Positions 49,757 through 63,313 are shown, counted from the stretch's first letter. The stretch is 64,000 nucleotides of DNA from a bacterium (GCA_016712675.1 JADJQR010000001.1:806001-870000), one strand, 5' to 3'. Notes: generated by a model from the sequence alone, not told the origin. Translations and numbers: made by a program.

Positions 49757-50437
49757 ATGACCAGCCGCCTTGCCTGCCTGTGCCTGGCGACCCTGTTCGC
49801 CGGCCTCTGCGCCACCACCGTACCGGCGCGCGCCCAGGACTACTCGTTCCTGGACGACACCGAATACCTGGCTATGGGAGAAGGCCTTCGCGTCTACTTC
49901 GACGCGACCGTCGATCTGTCGTTCGGCGGGATCATCGCGAGCCCGATGTACCAGGCCGCGTCGACAACCGCCACGCCCAGCGTCTGGCTCGTGCTGGTCA
50001 ACCCGGGCGCCGCGACGATGAGCGGCTGGCAGGCGCAGTTCCGCCTCACGGGCGAAGGCTCGATCACGTCGGCGACCGTGCTGGGCGAGGGCGCCGCCAA
50101 TGCGGGCGCCGGCGATGACTACCTGGTCACCTACGCCTCGCCGCGACCGACGACCGACGTGCACGTGCCGCTGCTGCGCCTGGATCTGCTCGTGCAAACC
50201 GGTGGCAGCGGCGGGTTCCCGTTCGGGGAGATGTTCATCTACACGGCGCCGGCCGCCGGTGGGCAGGCGATGCCCGGCTGGACCACGGGCGCAGGCGCCT
50301 TCAGGCCCACGCACTCGCTGACCAGCGCGTACCACGGCTGGACATACCCGTGCATGACCCTGAACAGCCCGTTCGGGGTGACGGCAATCGAGTCGGACAC
50401 CTGGGGCGGGGTGAAGGCACTGTTCAGGCCCAGGTGA
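49757..50437 (+). CDS. Secreted protein of unknown function
   Basis: The 226-residue protein has a signal peptide (LACLCLATLFAGLCATTVPARA). The mature part is beta-rich with aromatic and Gly residues: LRVYFDATVDLSFGGIIASP, VWLVLVNPGAATMSGWQAQF, LRLDLLVQTGGSGGFPFGEM. The layout (secreted protein with a cohesin- or CARDB-like sandwich) is seen often in FCB-type genomes but I do not recognise a family. It is a single gene. Confidence 0.65.
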   Translation: MTSRLACLCLATLFAGLCATTVPARAQDYSFLDDTEYLAMGEGLRVYFDATVDLSFGGIIASPMYQAASTTATPSVWLVLVNPGAATMSGWQAQFRLTGEGSITSATVLGEGAANAGAGDDYLVTYASPRPTTDVHVPLLRLDLLVQTGGSGGFPFGEMFIYTAPAAGGQAMPGWTTGAGAFRPTHSLTSAYHGWTYPCMTLNSPFGVTAIESDTWGGVKALFRPR

Positions 50438-50465
50438 CTAGGTTCCTCCACGCAGGGGCTAGGCC

Positions 50466-51254
50466 CTAGTCGCCGTCCAGGATCCGCCCCAGCCCGCCCA
50501 GCACCGAGCCCTCGCCCTGCGAACGCCCGCCCATGCGCGGCGACGAGGCGATGATGCGGTCGGCCAGGCGCGAGAACGGCAGCGACTGGAGGTAGACCGT
50601 GCCGTGGCCGCGCAGCGTGACCAGGAACAGGCCTTCGCCGCCGAAGATCATGCTCTTGAGGTTGCCGGCGCGCTGGATGTCGTAGTCGATGCCTTCGGTG
50701 AAGCCGACCAGGCAACCGGTGTCGACCAGCAGTGTCTGGCCCCTCAGTTCCTTCTTGATCACGGTGCCGCCGGCGTGGCAGAAGGCCATGCCGTCGCCCT
50801 CAAGCTTCTGCAGGATGAAGCCCTCGCCGCCGAAGAAGCCGGTGCCCAGCTTGCGCTGCAGCGTGATGGAGATGCTCGTGCCCAGGGCCGCGCACAGGAA
50901 GGCATCCTTCTGGCAGATGAAGCGCCCACCGTGCTCCACCATGTTCAGGGCGATGATCTTGCCCGGGTAGGGCGCGGCGAACGCGACTTTCCGCTTGGCC
51001 ACGCTCTGGTTGGTGAAGTGGGTCAGGAAGATCGACTCGCCCGTCAGCACGCGCTTGCCGATGCTCAACAGCTTGTCGAAGACGCCGCCGTTGGCCTGGG
51101 AGCCGTCGCCCATGCGCGCCTCGAACGTGATGCCTTCGTCCATGTAGTTGAGGGCGCCGGCTTCGGCGATGACCGTCTCGCGCGGGTCCAGCTCGACTTC
51201 GACGATCTGCATGTCGTCGCCCAGGATCTCGTAGTCCACCTCGTGGCAGCGCAT
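50466..51254 (-). CDS. AIM24/TIGR00266-family protein
   Basis: The 262-residue protein matches the AIM24 beta-prism family: [96 protein letters not shown]. Its length is normal. Bacterial members have no established function; the yeast protein is needed for mitochondrial membrane organisation. It diverges from the Ig-like lipoprotein gene. Confidence 0.92.
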   Translation of the reverse strand: MRCHEVDYEILGDDMQIVEVELDPRETVIAEAGALNYMDEGITFEARMGDGSQANGGVFDKLLSIGKRVLTGESIFLTHFTNQSVAKRKVAFAAPYPGKIIALNMVEHGGRFICQKDAFLCAALGTSISITLQRKLGTGFFGGEGFILQKLEGDGMAFCHAGGTVIKKELRGQTLLVDTGCLVGFTEGIDYDIQRAGNLKSMIFGGEGLFLVTLRGHGTVYLQSLPFSRLADRIIASSPRMGGRSQGEGSVLGGLGRILDGD

Positions 51255-51442
51255 TCTCGTGCCTCCTCAGGCAGGATCGGTTCAGGTCTGTGCGCAACAG
51301 GCGCGGACGTCTACCCGGAGCAAAGTAGTTCTGTTCGATCAAAATAGCACTTTGCCGCCCCGGAGTCGTGCCGATAGTCGATATCGTTCTCTCAATGTGC
51401 TCCCGTGACGGGAGCAGGCCGAACGATCCAAGGAGCTGGGCC

Positions 51443-53179
51443 ATGACCGAACGCAAGTCCATGATCCTGCTCGCCTGGCTGGCCGTCCTCGCGCTGGCGC
51501 TGGGCGCCTGCAGCGAAAGCAGCACGACACCTGAAGACGACGACACCGACACGACGGCCCCGCTGGTTGCGGGCACCAGTCCCTCCGCCGGACACATCAA
51601 CGTGGCACCCGATGCCACCATCATCGTCACCTTCAGCGAGCCGATCGCCCAGGCGAGCCTAGCCAGTCAGGTGACCATATCGCCGGGCGGCGCCGGCGCG
51701 GCCGACTGGCAGACCGAACGGCAGGTGAGCATCGCGCACACCTCGGCCTGGGCCCAGGGCGCGCAGGTCACCGTCACGCTGGGCACCGGCATCACCGACC
51801 TGGCGGGCAACCACCTGGCGGCACCGCATGCGTTCAGCTTCTTCGTCCAGACGAACGAGCTGCTGCTGCTGGGCAGTGAACCGGCCGCGGGCGCCACCGG
51901 CGTCAGCCGCAGCGCGAACATCAGGCTGCAGTTCTCGCGGCCGGTGGACATGGCCTCGCTGTCCAACCACACCACGGTCTCGGACCCTGTGTCCAAGGCG
52001 GTCTATCCGTATACCGCCTCGGTCGGTGCCAACAACTGGTACACGCTGGACCCGACGGCGAGCCTGCCGGCGGGCGCCACGTTGGTCGTCACAGTGGGCG
52101 CCGCCGTGGCCGCGTCCGGCGATCCGTCCACGACCCTGGGTGAGACGGCAGCGTTCCAGTTCACGACCGGCGTCGAGGTGGACACCACCCCGCCGACCAT
52201 CGTCTCGTTCAGCCCGGCCAGCGGGTCGCTGAACGTGCCGCGCGATGTGGGACTGCTCGTCATCACCTTCAGCGAGCCGATCGACCCCGACACCTTCGAT
52301 CCAGTGTCCTGGAACGTCGAGTTCGCGCTGGTGGTCATGAACCAGGGCACGGACCCGGTCTGGAGCGAAGGCAACACGGTCCTGACCGTGGCCTTGCCCG
52401 AGCTGCCGGTCGGCCTGGAGATGGAGGCGGCGTTCAGCGGCTTCGCGGACGCCAGTGGCAACGTGCAGACGGGGATCCACGAGTGGGAGGCCAAGGTCGC
52501 GGGCACCGCCGACATCTTCCCGATGGTCGGCAACCAGTGGCAGTACTGGTACGGTCCCTGGTCGCGCGGCGTGGCCGGGAATCCCGCCCCCACCGAGCAC
52601 GGGGAAAACTACGAGTACCGGCGCTTCGAGGTGCAGGGCAACGGCGACGTGCACGTGGTCGAGTACGCGTCGGACACGTTCGTCGATCCGCGACGCTGGG
52701 ACACCTACGACCGGCTGGCCGCGTCGATCGAATGGCTCGGCTTCGCCGACAGCGGCGACGGCGGGACGCCCGATCCGATCACCTTCGATTCGACGCTGAA
52801 GTTCCTGCCGCTGCCCATGGTCGCCGGCTCCTGGACCGACAACACGACCGTGAACGTCCCGGGCGAGGGCTCGTACACCGCCACGCTGACGGGCCAGGTC
52901 TTCCCGCGCGAGGACCTGCCGCTCGACATGAGGAAGGCCGCCCCGCCGTCCGTGGGCTACTACTACAAGGGCGCCTGGAAGGTCGTCCGCAGCATGGACG
53001 TCGAGCTGGGCGGGCAGTGGTTTACCACGCTCACCGACACCACCTGGTATTCGCCGACCCTCGGCCCGGTCCACGAGATCACGCACGAGGACTTCGCGGA
53101 GCGCGACTCCGAGCCGGCCGGCTGGTACCGGACCGAGATGTGGCGCAGCCCGGATGCCGGGGTCGAGGGCCTCAAATAG
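51443..53179 (+). CDS. Lipoprotein with Big_5 Ig-like domains
   Basis: The 578-residue protein has the lipobox [11 protein letters not shown] and an acidic linker. Three Ig-like Big_5 domains follow, each starting with the same phrase: [38 protein letters not shown] and [20 protein letters not shown], each followed by VTFSEPI- or FSRPV-like strands. The C-terminal third ([18 protein letters not shown] ...) is of unknown fold. It is likely exposed at the cell surface. AAGGAG precedes the ATG and a strong terminator follows. Confidence 0.82.
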   Translation: MTERKSMILLAWLAVLALALGACSESSTTPEDDDTDTTAPLVAGTSPSAGHINVAPDATIIVTFSEPIAQASLASQVTISPGGAGAADWQTERQVSIAHTSAWAQGAQVTVTLGTGITDLAGNHLAAPHAFSFFVQTNELLLLGSEPAAGATGVSRSANIRLQFSRPVDMASLSNHTTVSDPVSKAVYPYTASVGANNWYTLDPTASLPAGATLVVTVGAAVAASGDPSTTLGETAAFQFTTGVEVDTTPPTIVSFSPASGSLNVPRDVGLLVITFSEPIDPDTFDPVSWNVEFALVVMNQGTDPVWSEGNTVLTVALPELPVGLEMEAAFSGFADASGNVQTGIHEWEAKVAGTADIFPMVGNQWQYWYGPWSRGVAGNPAPTEHGENYEYRRFEVQGNGDVHVVEYASDTFVDPRRWDTYDRLAASIEWLGFADSGDGGTPDPITFDSTLKFLPLPMVAGSWTDNTTVNVPGEGSYTATLTGQVFPREDLPLDMRKAAPPSVGYYYKGAWKVVRSMDVELGGQWFTTLTDTTWYSPTLGPVHEITHEDFAERDSEPAGWYRTEMWRSPDAGVEGLK

Positions 53180-53209
53180 CTTCAGGCCAACAGGTTGGAT
53201 GCGACAGGG

Positions 53210-53238
53210 AAGGGGAGGCGCCGGCCTCCCTTTCTTCT
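53210..53238 (+). terminator. Intrinsic terminator after the Ig-like lipoprotein gene
   Basis: AAGGGGAGGC pairs with GCCTCCCTTT around a GCCG loop, with one G-U pair, and is followed by CTTCTT. It is the most classical intrinsic terminator in the window. Confidence 0.8.
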
Positions 53239-53339
53239 TGCCCCCCCCCTACGCGAAATCCCTAATCCCGGACGCCCTTCACGCCGATACCGCTTCGCGG
53301 GTTTCATCCGTCCCCCGGCGAAGGGCTGTCCGGTCCGGC

Positions 53340-56326
<2,987 letters not shown>

Positions 56327-56330
<4 letters not shown>

Positions 56331-57124
56331 CCCCGCAGGCGGAACGTTACCGGCATATTCACCCACACCTCGATGGGCTTGTGGTCGATCAGCGCCGGCC
56401 GCCACACCGAGGTGCGCGCGCTCCTGAGTGCCGCGTCCTTGAGCGCCTCCGGCCCATCGATGTAGATGACGTCCTTGACGCGCCCGTTCTTGCCCACCAG
56501 AACGCGCACCAGCACGGTACCCTCGATGCCAGCCGACTGCGCCACCTTGGGGTAGACCGGGTCGTCCTGCGAGACCTTGACGGGCTCCTGGTCGTAGGCG
56601 ACGAACTCCTCCGGCGCCGGCGAGAGGTCGATGTCCATGTCGACCACCAGCGAGTCGCCGTCGCCCGCGCCCGACCCCGCCCCGTCGAAGGTGATGGGGG
56701 CCAGCGCCTCGGCCATCTCCGTCTGCGTGGCGATGGTCTGCGTGGTGGCCTTCTCGTCGGCCACCGGCTCGGGAATGGCGATCTTCGGCGGCGGGGCGGC
56801 GATCTTCGCCACCGCCTCGGCCACGTTGATCTGCGGTGCCGCGGGCCGCGCAATGGACGGCGGCACACCCAGGTCCGTGTAGCGCACGATCTTCACCTGG
56901 CGGGCAACCGGCGCCGCGGGGGGCGCGCGATGCGTCCACCAGATCCAGCCCGCCAGCAGCACGACGACCAGCAGCAGCGTGACGCCGCCGGCCATCGCCA
57001 GCCAGCGCGCCAGTTCACGCCGCAGCGGATGCCGCTCGCCGACCAGCGGGAGCGCCGGCGCGTCGTCCAGGGCAAAGGCCCAGGGGATGTGGACGCCGCC
57101 GTCGCGGCGCGGTTTCGCGTTCAT
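56327..57124 (-). CDS. tonB: TonB-family energy transducer
   Basis: The 265-residue protein has a cytosolic N-terminal part of about 43 residues, one membrane segment ([20 protein letters not shown]), a Pro/Ala/Glu linker and a TonB C-terminal domain ([40 protein letters not shown]). It would pass proton-motive energy from ExbB-ExbD to an outer-membrane receptor. The N-terminal cytosolic extension is longer than in E. coli TonB. It overlaps the ExbD gene by ATGA and ends the operon. Confidence 0.9.
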
Positions 57125-57618
57125 CGCGCAGCCTCCACGGCGGCCACGTCCGCCTCCTTCATTTCGATCAGGCTGAAGCGCTGCATCTTTGCGTCCTCGA
57201 GCGTGTCCATCATGTCGACCATCGGCTCATAGCGCGCCTCGCGGTGGATCTTGACCAGGATGATGAGGTCCGGGTTCGCGGCATTGCCCGCCTCGAACGT
57301 CGCCCGCAGGTCACCCCAGGCCATGGGCTGCAGGGGCTGCGTGCCCTGGCGCACGAAGAGCGATTCGTCCTTGTCGACGAAGATGGTCATGACGTTGGAT
57401 TCCGGCACCTCGACGCGCGCGTCCGGCTCCGGCATGTTGACTTCCATGGCCAGCGGCCGGCGGAACACCGTCGTGACCATGAAGAAGATCAGCAGCAGGA
57501 ACGCGATGTCGACCATGGGCGTCATGTCGACCCGCACGCCCACGCGCGCCTTCTTCACGCGCCCCAGCACGCCGTGGCGCTTCCCGGATCCGCTTTCGGC
57601 AACGGCAACGTCGCTCAT
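57121..57618 (-). CDS. exbD: ExbD/TolR-family protein (second)
   Basis: The 165-residue protein has RVDMTPMVDIAFLLLIFFMV, the ExbD membrane helix with the proton-carrying Asp. The periplasmic domain includes VNMPEPDARVEVPESNVMTI and VKIHREARYEPMVDMMDTLE. A basic N-terminus of about 30 residues precedes the helix. It starts five bases after the other ExbD gene and overlaps tonB. GGAGG precedes the ATG. Confidence 0.93.
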   Translation of the reverse strand: MSDVAVAESGSGKRHGVLGRVKKARVGVRVDMTPMVDIAFLLLIFFMVTTVFRRPLAMEVNMPEPDARVEVPESNVMTIFVDKDESLFVRQGTQPLQPMAWGDLRATFEAGNAANPDLIILVKIHREARYEPMVDMMDTLEDAKMQRFSLIEMKEADVAAVEAAR

Positions 57619-57622
57619 GCGG

Positions 57623-58081
57623 TCACCTCCCTTCCGCGGACGGGGCACCGGCGCCCGGCGCGTCGCCGGCCTTGCGCAGGTCCGTCATCAGGTTGAAGCG
57701 CAGCGTCTTCGCCTTGGCCAGGTTGTCCATCAGGTCGGCCATCGCGCCGAAGGGCGCGTCCTTGTCGCCCTTGACGATGACGTGCGCGCCGGGACTGCGC
57801 TCGCGCCACTGCACGATGGCGGCCAGCACGTTGTCCGGGGCCAGTTCCTGCACCGAGGCCAGGTTCTCGTCCGAGATGAACATCTGCCCGGTGCGGTTGA
57901 CCGTCAGGATGATGGTGCCGGTCTCCGGGATGTGGATCTCCGACCGCGAGAGCGGCAGCTCCACGGCCACCGTTTCGGGTGGCTTGAACTGCGTGGTGGT
58001 CATGAAGAAGATCAGCAGCAGGAACGCCACGTCCACCATGGGCGTCATGTCGATCCGCACGGGATTGCGACGGGTAGCCAC
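57623..58081 (-). CDS. exbD: ExbD/TolR-family protein (first)
   Basis: The 152-residue protein, from a GTG start, has RIDMTPMVDVAFLLLIFFMT with the membrane Asp and a periplasmic domain (VELPLSRSEIHIPETGTIIL, HVIVKGDKDAPFGAMADLMD). Two different ExbD proteins behind one ExbB suggest a heteromeric ExbD pair. It starts four bases after the ExbB gene. Confidence 0.93.
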   Translation of the reverse strand: MATRRNPVRIDMTPMVDVAFLLLIFFMTTTQFKPPETVAVELPLSRSEIHIPETGTIILTVNRTGQMFISDENLASVQELAPDNVLAAIVQWRERSPGAHVIVKGDKDAPFGAMADLMDNLAKAKTLRFNLMTDLRKAGDAPGAGAPSAEGR

Positions 58082-58084
58082 GTC

Positions 58085-58807
58085 CTACGACTCCTTGCCG
58101 GTCTCCAGCAGCTTCAGGACTTCGTACGAGGTCTCGTCGACGCGGTTGTTGAACGCGTCCACCCTCGTCGTGAAGAAGTTGTAGAGGAAGCTGGCCAGGA
58201 TGGCGGTGGTCAGGCCCACGGCCGTGTTGATCAGCGCCTCGCTGATGCCCAGCGCCAGGGCGGTGGCATCCGGGGCCCCGGCCCTCGACATGGCCTGGAA
58301 CGAGCGGATCATGCCGATGGTCGTGCCCAGCAACCCGAGCATCGTCGCCAGCGACGCGATCGTCGACAGCCAGGTGAGGTTGCGCTCGAGATTGGGGCTC
58401 TCCAGTGCGCTGGCTTCCTGCAGCGCGCGCCGCGTCTCGTCCAGCACTTCCTTCGAGGCGCCGCCGCGCTTGCCGCCGGTCTGCGACCGGTAGCTCTCGA
58501 TGCCGGCGCCGATGACGTTGGCCAGGCTGCCGCCCTGCTTCTTGCAGGCGTCGACGGCCGCCGCCAGGTCACCACCGGTGAGTGCCTGCTTCATGTTGGC
58601 GATGAAGCCGGAGACGTTTCCGCGGCCGCCGGCGCGCCACAGCACGAAGGAGCGCTCGATCGCGAAGACCAGCATCATCAGGAAGGCCCAGATGCCGAAG
58701 ACCAGCACGAGGCCTGCCTGCTGCACGAATTCCGGCAACATGGTCCTGATGACAGCGGAGATCGCCAACAGAACGACTGCGATCAGGAGTAGGGCGTAGT
58801 TCTTCAT
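58085..58807 (-). CDS. exbB: ExbB/TolQ/MotA-family proton channel protein
   Basis: The 240-residue protein has membrane segments LLLIAVVLLAISAVI, AGLVLVFGIWAFLMMLVFAI, and the conserved hairpin LSTIASLATMLGLLGTTIGM with INTAVGLTTAILASFLYNFF. GLLGTTIGMIRSF is the family signature. An extra N-terminal helix is present compared with the three-helix core. It overlaps the TPR gene by ATGA. Confidence 0.93.
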   Translation of the reverse strand: MKNYALLLIAVVLLAISAVIRTMLPEFVQQAGLVLVFGIWAFLMMLVFAIERSFVLWRAGGRGNVSGFIANMKQALTGGDLAAAVDACKKQGGSLANVIGAGIESYRSQTGGKRGGASKEVLDETRRALQEASALESPNLERNLTWLSTIASLATMLGLLGTTIGMIRSFQAMSRAGAPDATALALGISEALINTAVGLTTAILASFLYNFFTTRVDAFNNRVDETSYEVLKLLETGKES

Positions 58808-60678
58808 CGTGACGACGAGTCCTTTCCGGCGTTGCGGGCCTGGTTCAACAGTTCGGATCCGGTCCTGAGCATGGGATTCTGCGGGTCGATGGCGCGGGCC
58901 TTGGCGAACGCGGTCTGGGCCGCGTCGAGCCGACCCTGGCCCAGGCGGGCGCTGCCCAGCCCGGCCCAGCCGTCGGCGTTGCCGGGCTCGTCCTGCGTGG
59001 ACCGCTCGTAGGCGGCGGCCGCTGCGGGGTAGTCGCCGGCGCGCAGCCGGCAGAAGCCGAGCCCGCGCTGGGCCCTGGCGTTGCCGGCCTCCAGGGCCAG
59101 CACCTGGCGGTACTGCTGCTCGGCGGCCGTCAGCGAATCGGCGGCGGCCAGCGCCTGCGCCAGCAGCAGGCGCGCGGTGGCGTTGGCGCCGTCGCCGGCC
59201 ACCGCGGCCCGGAAGTCGGCGATGGCCCCGCGCGCGTCGCCGCCCTGGAAGCGCGCGATGCCCAGGTTCAGCTGCGCGGCGCCCGACTGCGGATCCAGGG
59301 CCAGGGCGCGCCCGAAGTGCGTCGTCGCCTCGGCGGTGCGTCCGGCGCGCAGCTCGAGCAGGCCCATCTGGAAGGGCACGCTCGCATGGGTCGAGTCCAT
59401 GCGGGCGGCCGCCTGCAGCGTCGCCAGTGCCGCCTCGGGGCGCTGCTGCGCCTGCTGCCATTCCGCCAGCGCGAACTGGTCGTCCAGCGTCCAGCCCTCG
59501 GGCGGGACCGCGGCTCCGGCCTGGCGTGCCTCGGCCGCCGCGCCTGCCTGCGCGCGCAGGTCGGCATCGCGCGAACGCAGGCCCGCCTTCTGGAAGGCCA
59601 GCTGCGCCTCGGCGCGGTTCGCATCCAGCGCCAGCGCGCGCGCCGCCGCGGCGGCGGCCTCGTCGTGCCGGCCCAGTTCGCCCATGGCCGCGGCCAGGCC
59701 CAGCTGCGCCTCGATGTCGCCGGGCAACATCTGCGCGTAGCGCAGCCAGGTGCGCGCCGCCTGCTCCGGCTTCTTCGCGCGACGGTACAATTCGGCCAGG
59801 TCGCGCAGCGCCGGCGTGAAGGTCGAGTCGGCCGCGCACGCCTGCTCGAACCGCGCGCGCGCCTCGTTGGGCCGCCCCGCCTTCGCGTAGAGGCGGCCCA
59901 GTTCGTGCAGCGTTTCGGCCCCGGGCGCCGGGCCGTCCTGGGCCAGCAGCTGTTCCCAGGCGGCGATCGCCAGCTCGTCGTGGCCCTGCTCCAGGTGGAC
60001 GCGCGCGACCAGTTCCGTGTAGCGCGGGTCCAGCGGGTCCAGGTTCTGCGCCTGCATGGCCTCGACTTCGGCCTGTGCCAGGGCGCCGTTGGCCAGGTAC
60101 ACCAGCGCGCGCACGTGGTGGTAGCGGTCCTCGCCCTCGAGCACGCCCTTGCGGTTCTTCGCCGACTCGGCCAGGTCGCGGGCGGCTTCCCATTCATTGC
60201 GGTGCAGGGCCAGCAGCGCCTGCCCGTAGCGCGCGGGCCAGGACTTGGGCTCGGCCGCGGCCGAAGCGGCAAGGTGCGCCTCGGCGGCTGCGACCTCGCC
60301 CCGGCGCAGCGCCAGCAGGCCCAGTTCGGCCTGCACCGCGGGCCAGGCCCCGCCGCGCGCGGCCAGCGCCTGGCTCAGGTGCTCCTCGGCCTGCGTGTAC
60401 TGTCCCTGCCGCAGCGCGCAGGTGCCCAGCCCGAGGCAGGCCTCGTCCAGGCGGTAGCCGGCTTCGCGCGCGGCGGTGAAGCGCTCGGCGGCCGCCGCCC
60501 AGTCGCCGGCCTCGAGCTGGCGGTTGCCCAGGCGAATCGGGTCGTTGTCCAGGGTGTAGGCGGGTGCGTCGGCGCCCATCGTCCAGGCCGGCGCCAGCGC
60601 GATCAGGCAGGCTGCCGCCAGGGCCGCCGCCGGTGTGCCGCGCCGGCGGCGCGTGTGTTCATGGAGCCGGGCCGTCAT
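58804..60678 (-). CDS. Exported TPR-repeat protein
   Basis: The 624-residue protein has a signal peptide (TPAAALAAACLIALAPAWTM) and about fourteen TPR units, for example AGDWAAAAERFTAAREAGYR, LDEACLGLGTCALRQGQYTQ, PQSGAAQLNLGIARFQGGDA. It should form a long solenoid in the periplasm. Its start overlaps the stop of the binding-protein gene, and its stop overlaps exbB, so it is made with the energised complex and may be a scaffold for it. Confidence 0.88.
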   Translation of the reverse strand: MTARLHEHTRRRRGTPAAALAAACLIALAPAWTMGADAPAYTLDNDPIRLGNRQLEAGDWAAAAERFTAAREAGYRLDEACLGLGTCALRQGQYTQAEEHLSQALAARGGAWPAVQAELGLLALRRGEVAAAEAHLAASAAAEPKSWPARYGQALLALHRNEWEAARDLAESAKNRKGVLEGEDRYHHVRALVYLANGALAQAEVEAMQAQNLDPLDPRYTELVARVHLEQGHDELAIAAWEQLLAQDGPAPGAETLHELGRLYAKAGRPNEARARFEQACAADSTFTPALRDLAELYRRAKKPEQAARTWLRYAQMLPGDIEAQLGLAAAMGELGRHDEAAAAAARALALDANRAEAQLAFQKAGLRSRDADLRAQAGAAAEARQAGAAVPPEGWTLDDQFALAEWQQAQQRPEAALATLQAAARMDSTHASVPFQMGLLELRAGRTAEATTHFGRALALDPQSGAAQLNLGIARFQGGDARGAIADFRAAVAGDGANATARLLLAQALAAADSLTAAEQQYRQVLALEAGNARAQRGLGFCRLRAGDYPAAAAAYERSTQDEPGNADGWAGLGSARLGQGRLDAAQTAFAKARAIDPQNPMLRTGSELLNQARNAGKDSSSR

Positions 60679-61733
60679 CGGTTCCCCTCGCCGCCGCCGC
60701 CCACCGGGTCGCGGCTCAGCTGGATGGTGCGGGCCATCAGCCGGGCCGGCAGGACGCCCGCGCGTTCGACCTGGCGCAGGCCGCGCGCGCTGGCCAGGTG
60801 GGTGACGAACTTGCCACCTTCGAAGCCGCCGGCGCCCCGGCAGGCCGCGTACAGGAAATGGTGCAGGGGGTAGACGCCCGTGGCGATGCTGGCCGCGCCC
60901 GGGGCCACTGCCGCTTGACCGGCTTCCGCCACGACCCCCACGAAGCGCGTGCCGGCCGGTGCCCCGACCGCAACGTCGATCCCCGCGTCCAGCGTGCTGA
61001 CCAGGCCCCAGGCGTCCGGGGCCGCCGCCACCGCCGCGACCACCGAGGCCGGGTCCGCCAGGAACGTGACCGGGCCCAGGCGCGGTGCGGCCATCCCGGC
61101 CATGGCTTCGTCCGGGGCCGCCAGATCCAGCGCCGCGAACAGCGCCTCCCACGAGCCCTCGTTCGGATCACAAACGTAGAGCCTCGCGCAGTAAGGCGCC
61201 AAGGCCGGTTCCGGTTCCCGCCCGTTGCCGGTCACCGGCGCCAGCGCGGCCAGGGCCTCGCGCAGGTCCGCCACCGAGAGGGTCGTTGCGTCCGCCGCGG
61301 GGCCTGCCGATTCGAGCAGCACCAGCCCGCCCAGGCCCACGCTCACGACGATGGCCGTGTCGCCGTCGGCCTCCCGGAACAAGGCCTGCTCGCGATCGGT
61401 CAAGTTGCGGTACGAAAACGCAACATCCGCTTCGCGTGCCAGCAACGCCTCGAGCGCATGGTTGGTGCCTCCCGGCAGCAGGCTGACCGAGAGCTTGGGG
61501 TAGTCGCGCCGGTACTCGGCGACCAGGCTCTCGAGCAGGGGCGGGGCCAGGTCGCGGCCGGCGATGACGAGCGTGGGGTTGGCGACCCCGGCGCCCTTGA
61601 GCGCGTCGACGAAGCGATGCCAGGGCACGCCGCCGCGGTAGAGCAGCAGCCCGGCGATCACCGCGAGGTAGATCGCAACGCGAACCTGGAGCCAGAGCCT
61701 GCGGCGCGGGTTCATGCGCGGGGCTGCTTCCAT
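60675..61733 (-). CDS. Phosphate-type periplasmic binding protein, membrane-anchored
   Basis: The 352-residue protein has one N-terminal hydrophobic segment (VRVAIYLAVIAGLLLY) and a PBP2 phosphate-like domain: LVIAGRDLAPPLLESLVAEY, KLSVSLLPGGTNHALEALLA, READVAFSYRNLTDREQAL, VYPLHHFLYAACRGAGGFEG. The PstS-type anion-binding Ser/Thr pattern is only partly conserved. It is the first gene of the TonB operon. An alternative start at 61715 is equally possible; neither has a good ribosome site. It may bind a ligand for the machine rather than feed an ABC transporter. Confidence 0.78.
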   Translation of the reverse strand: MEAAPRMNPRRRLWLQVRVAIYLAVIAGLLLYRGGVPWHRFVDALKGAGVANPTLVIAGRDLAPPLLESLVAEYRRDYPKLSVSLLPGGTNHALEALLAREADVAFSYRNLTDREQALFREADGDTAIVVSVGLGGLVLLESAGPAADATTLSVADLREALAALAPVTGNGREPEPALAPYCARLYVCDPNEGSWEALFAALDLAAPDEAMAGMAAPRLGPVTFLADPASVVAAVAAAPDAWGLVSTLDAGIDVAVGAPAGTRFVGVVAEAGQAAVAPGAASIATGVYPLHHFLYAACRGAGGFEGGKFVTHLASARGLRQVERAGVLPARLMARTIQLSRDPVGGGGEGNR

Positions 61734-61804
61734 CGGGGCGCGCCGGCAGGGGCGCGGGCCGTTTTTCCTTGCGCCGCCCGGGGGGCCATGGGCATAATCG
61801 CCGC

Positions 61805-63313
61805 ATGAACAACCCACGGACTTCCGGCGTCGGCCTTCCGTGCCGCGCCTGCGCGCTGGTGATCGCTGTCTCGGCCGTAGCGTTGGCCTTGTCTGCGGCC
61901 GGTTGCCGCGGCTCGTCCGCGACCGGGCAGGGGGCCGCCGCCATCCCTGGCGCGTCGGCTTTCTCTCCGTCACCCGATGAAACCGCTTTCATCGACGATT
62001 TGCAACACCGGACTTTCCGATTCTTCGCCGAAATGTCCCACCCCCGCACCGGGCTGTGCCCGGATCGCGCGCCGTCGCCCTCGTTCGCCAGCAGCGCCGC
62101 CACCGGGTTCGGGCTGACGGCGTGGCCGATCGGCGTCGAGCGCGGCTGGATCACGCGCGAGGAAGGCGCCCGGCGCGCGCTGGCGACGCTGGCCTTCTTC
62201 CGCGAGGCGCCGCAGGACACCACGGCGGCCGGCGCCACCGGCTGGCGCGGCTTCTACTACCACTTCGTGGACATGGAGACCGGGCATCGCTTCCGCGACG
62301 TGGAGCTGTCCACCGTCGACACCGCGCTGCTGCTGGCCGGGGCGCTGTTCTGCCAGTCGTACTTCGACGGGCCGTCGGCCGTGGAGGACAGCCTGCGCGC
62401 GACCGCCGAGGCCCTGTACCACGCCGCCGACTGGACCTGGGCCAGCCCGCGCCCGCCGCTGATCGGCCACGGCTGGTCGCCCGAGGACGGCCAGCTGCCC
62501 TACGACTGGGGCGGCTACAACGAGGCGGCGATCCTCTACATCATCGCCCTGGGCTCGGACACGCACCCGTGCGACCCGGCAGCCTGGGACGCGTTCCGTG
62601 CCGGGTACAAGTGGGGCGCGTTCGAGGGCCAGGAGCACCTGGGCTTCGCGCCGCTGTTCGGCCACCAGTACTCGCACGTGTGGATCGATTTCCGCGGCAT
62701 CGCCGACGACTTCGTGCGCGAGCGGGGCCTCGACTACTTCGAGAACTCGCGCCGCGCGACCCTCTCCCAGCACGCCTACGCCCTGCGCAACCCCGGCGGC
62801 TGGACCGGCTACGGCCCGCGCCTGTGGGGCCTGACCGCGTGCGACGGCCCGGTGGGCGGCACGTTCACCATCGACGGCCGCGAGCGCCGCTTCGAGACCT
62901 ACTGGGCGCGCGGCGCCTCGTTCCAGTACATCAACGACGACGGCACGGTGTGCCCCTCGGCGGCGGGCGGCTCGATCGCGTTCGCGCCCGAACTGGTGGT
63001 GCCCACGCTGAAGGCGATGCGGGACGACCACGGCGAGCACCTGTACGCGGAGTACGGCTTCCTCGACGCCCTGAACCCCACCTTCACGCTGACCGACGTG
63101 CCGGTGCAGCACGGCCGCGTGGTGCCTGGGCACGGCTGGTACGACACCGACTACCTGGGCATCGATCAGGGTCCCATCCTGGCGATGATCGAGAACTGGC
63201 GCAGCGGCCTGGTCTGGGACGTGATGAAGAAGAACCCGCACATCGTGCGCGGGCTGCGGCGCGCGGGGTTCAGCGGCGGCTGGCTGGACGCGGCGCCGGC
63301 GACGGCGCCGTGA
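61805..63313 (+). CDS. GH144-like lipoprotein (PF10091 glucoamylase-type, probable beta-1,2-glucanase)
   Basis: The 502-residue protein has the lipobox VALALSAAGC. The rest matches the PF10091 family: FIDDLQHRTFRFFAEMSHPR, SSAATGFGLTAWPIGVERGW, ELSTVDTALLLAGALFCQSY, YDWGGYNEAAILYIIALGSD, YSHVWIDFRGIADDFV. Family GH144 members with this domain are endo-beta-1,2-glucanases. The enzyme would sit at the envelope and cut sophoran-type glucans. Its stop overlaps the GTG of a sugar-binding lipoprotein gene. Confidence 0.85.
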   Translation: MNNPRTSGVGLPCRACALVIAVSAVALALSAAGCRGSSATGQGAAAIPGASAFSPSPDETAFIDDLQHRTFRFFAEMSHPRTGLCPDRAPSPSFASSAATGFGLTAWPIGVERGWITREEGARRALATLAFFREAPQDTTAAGATGWRGFYYHFVDMETGHRFRDVELSTVDTALLLAGALFCQSYFDGPSAVEDSLRATAEALYHAADWTWASPRPPLIGHGWSPEDGQLPYDWGGYNEAAILYIIALGSDTHPCDPAAWDAFRAGYKWGAFEGQEHLGFAPLFGHQYSHVWIDFRGIADDFVRERGLDYFENSRRATLSQHAYALRNPGGWTGYGPRLWGLTACDGPVGGTFTIDGRERRFETYWARGASFQYINDDGTVCPSAAGGSIAFAPELVVPTLKAMRDDHGEHLYAEYGFLDALNPTFTLTDVPVQHGRVVPGHGWYDTDYLGIDQGPILAMIENWRSGLVWDVMKKNPHIVRGLRRAGFSGGWLDAAPATAP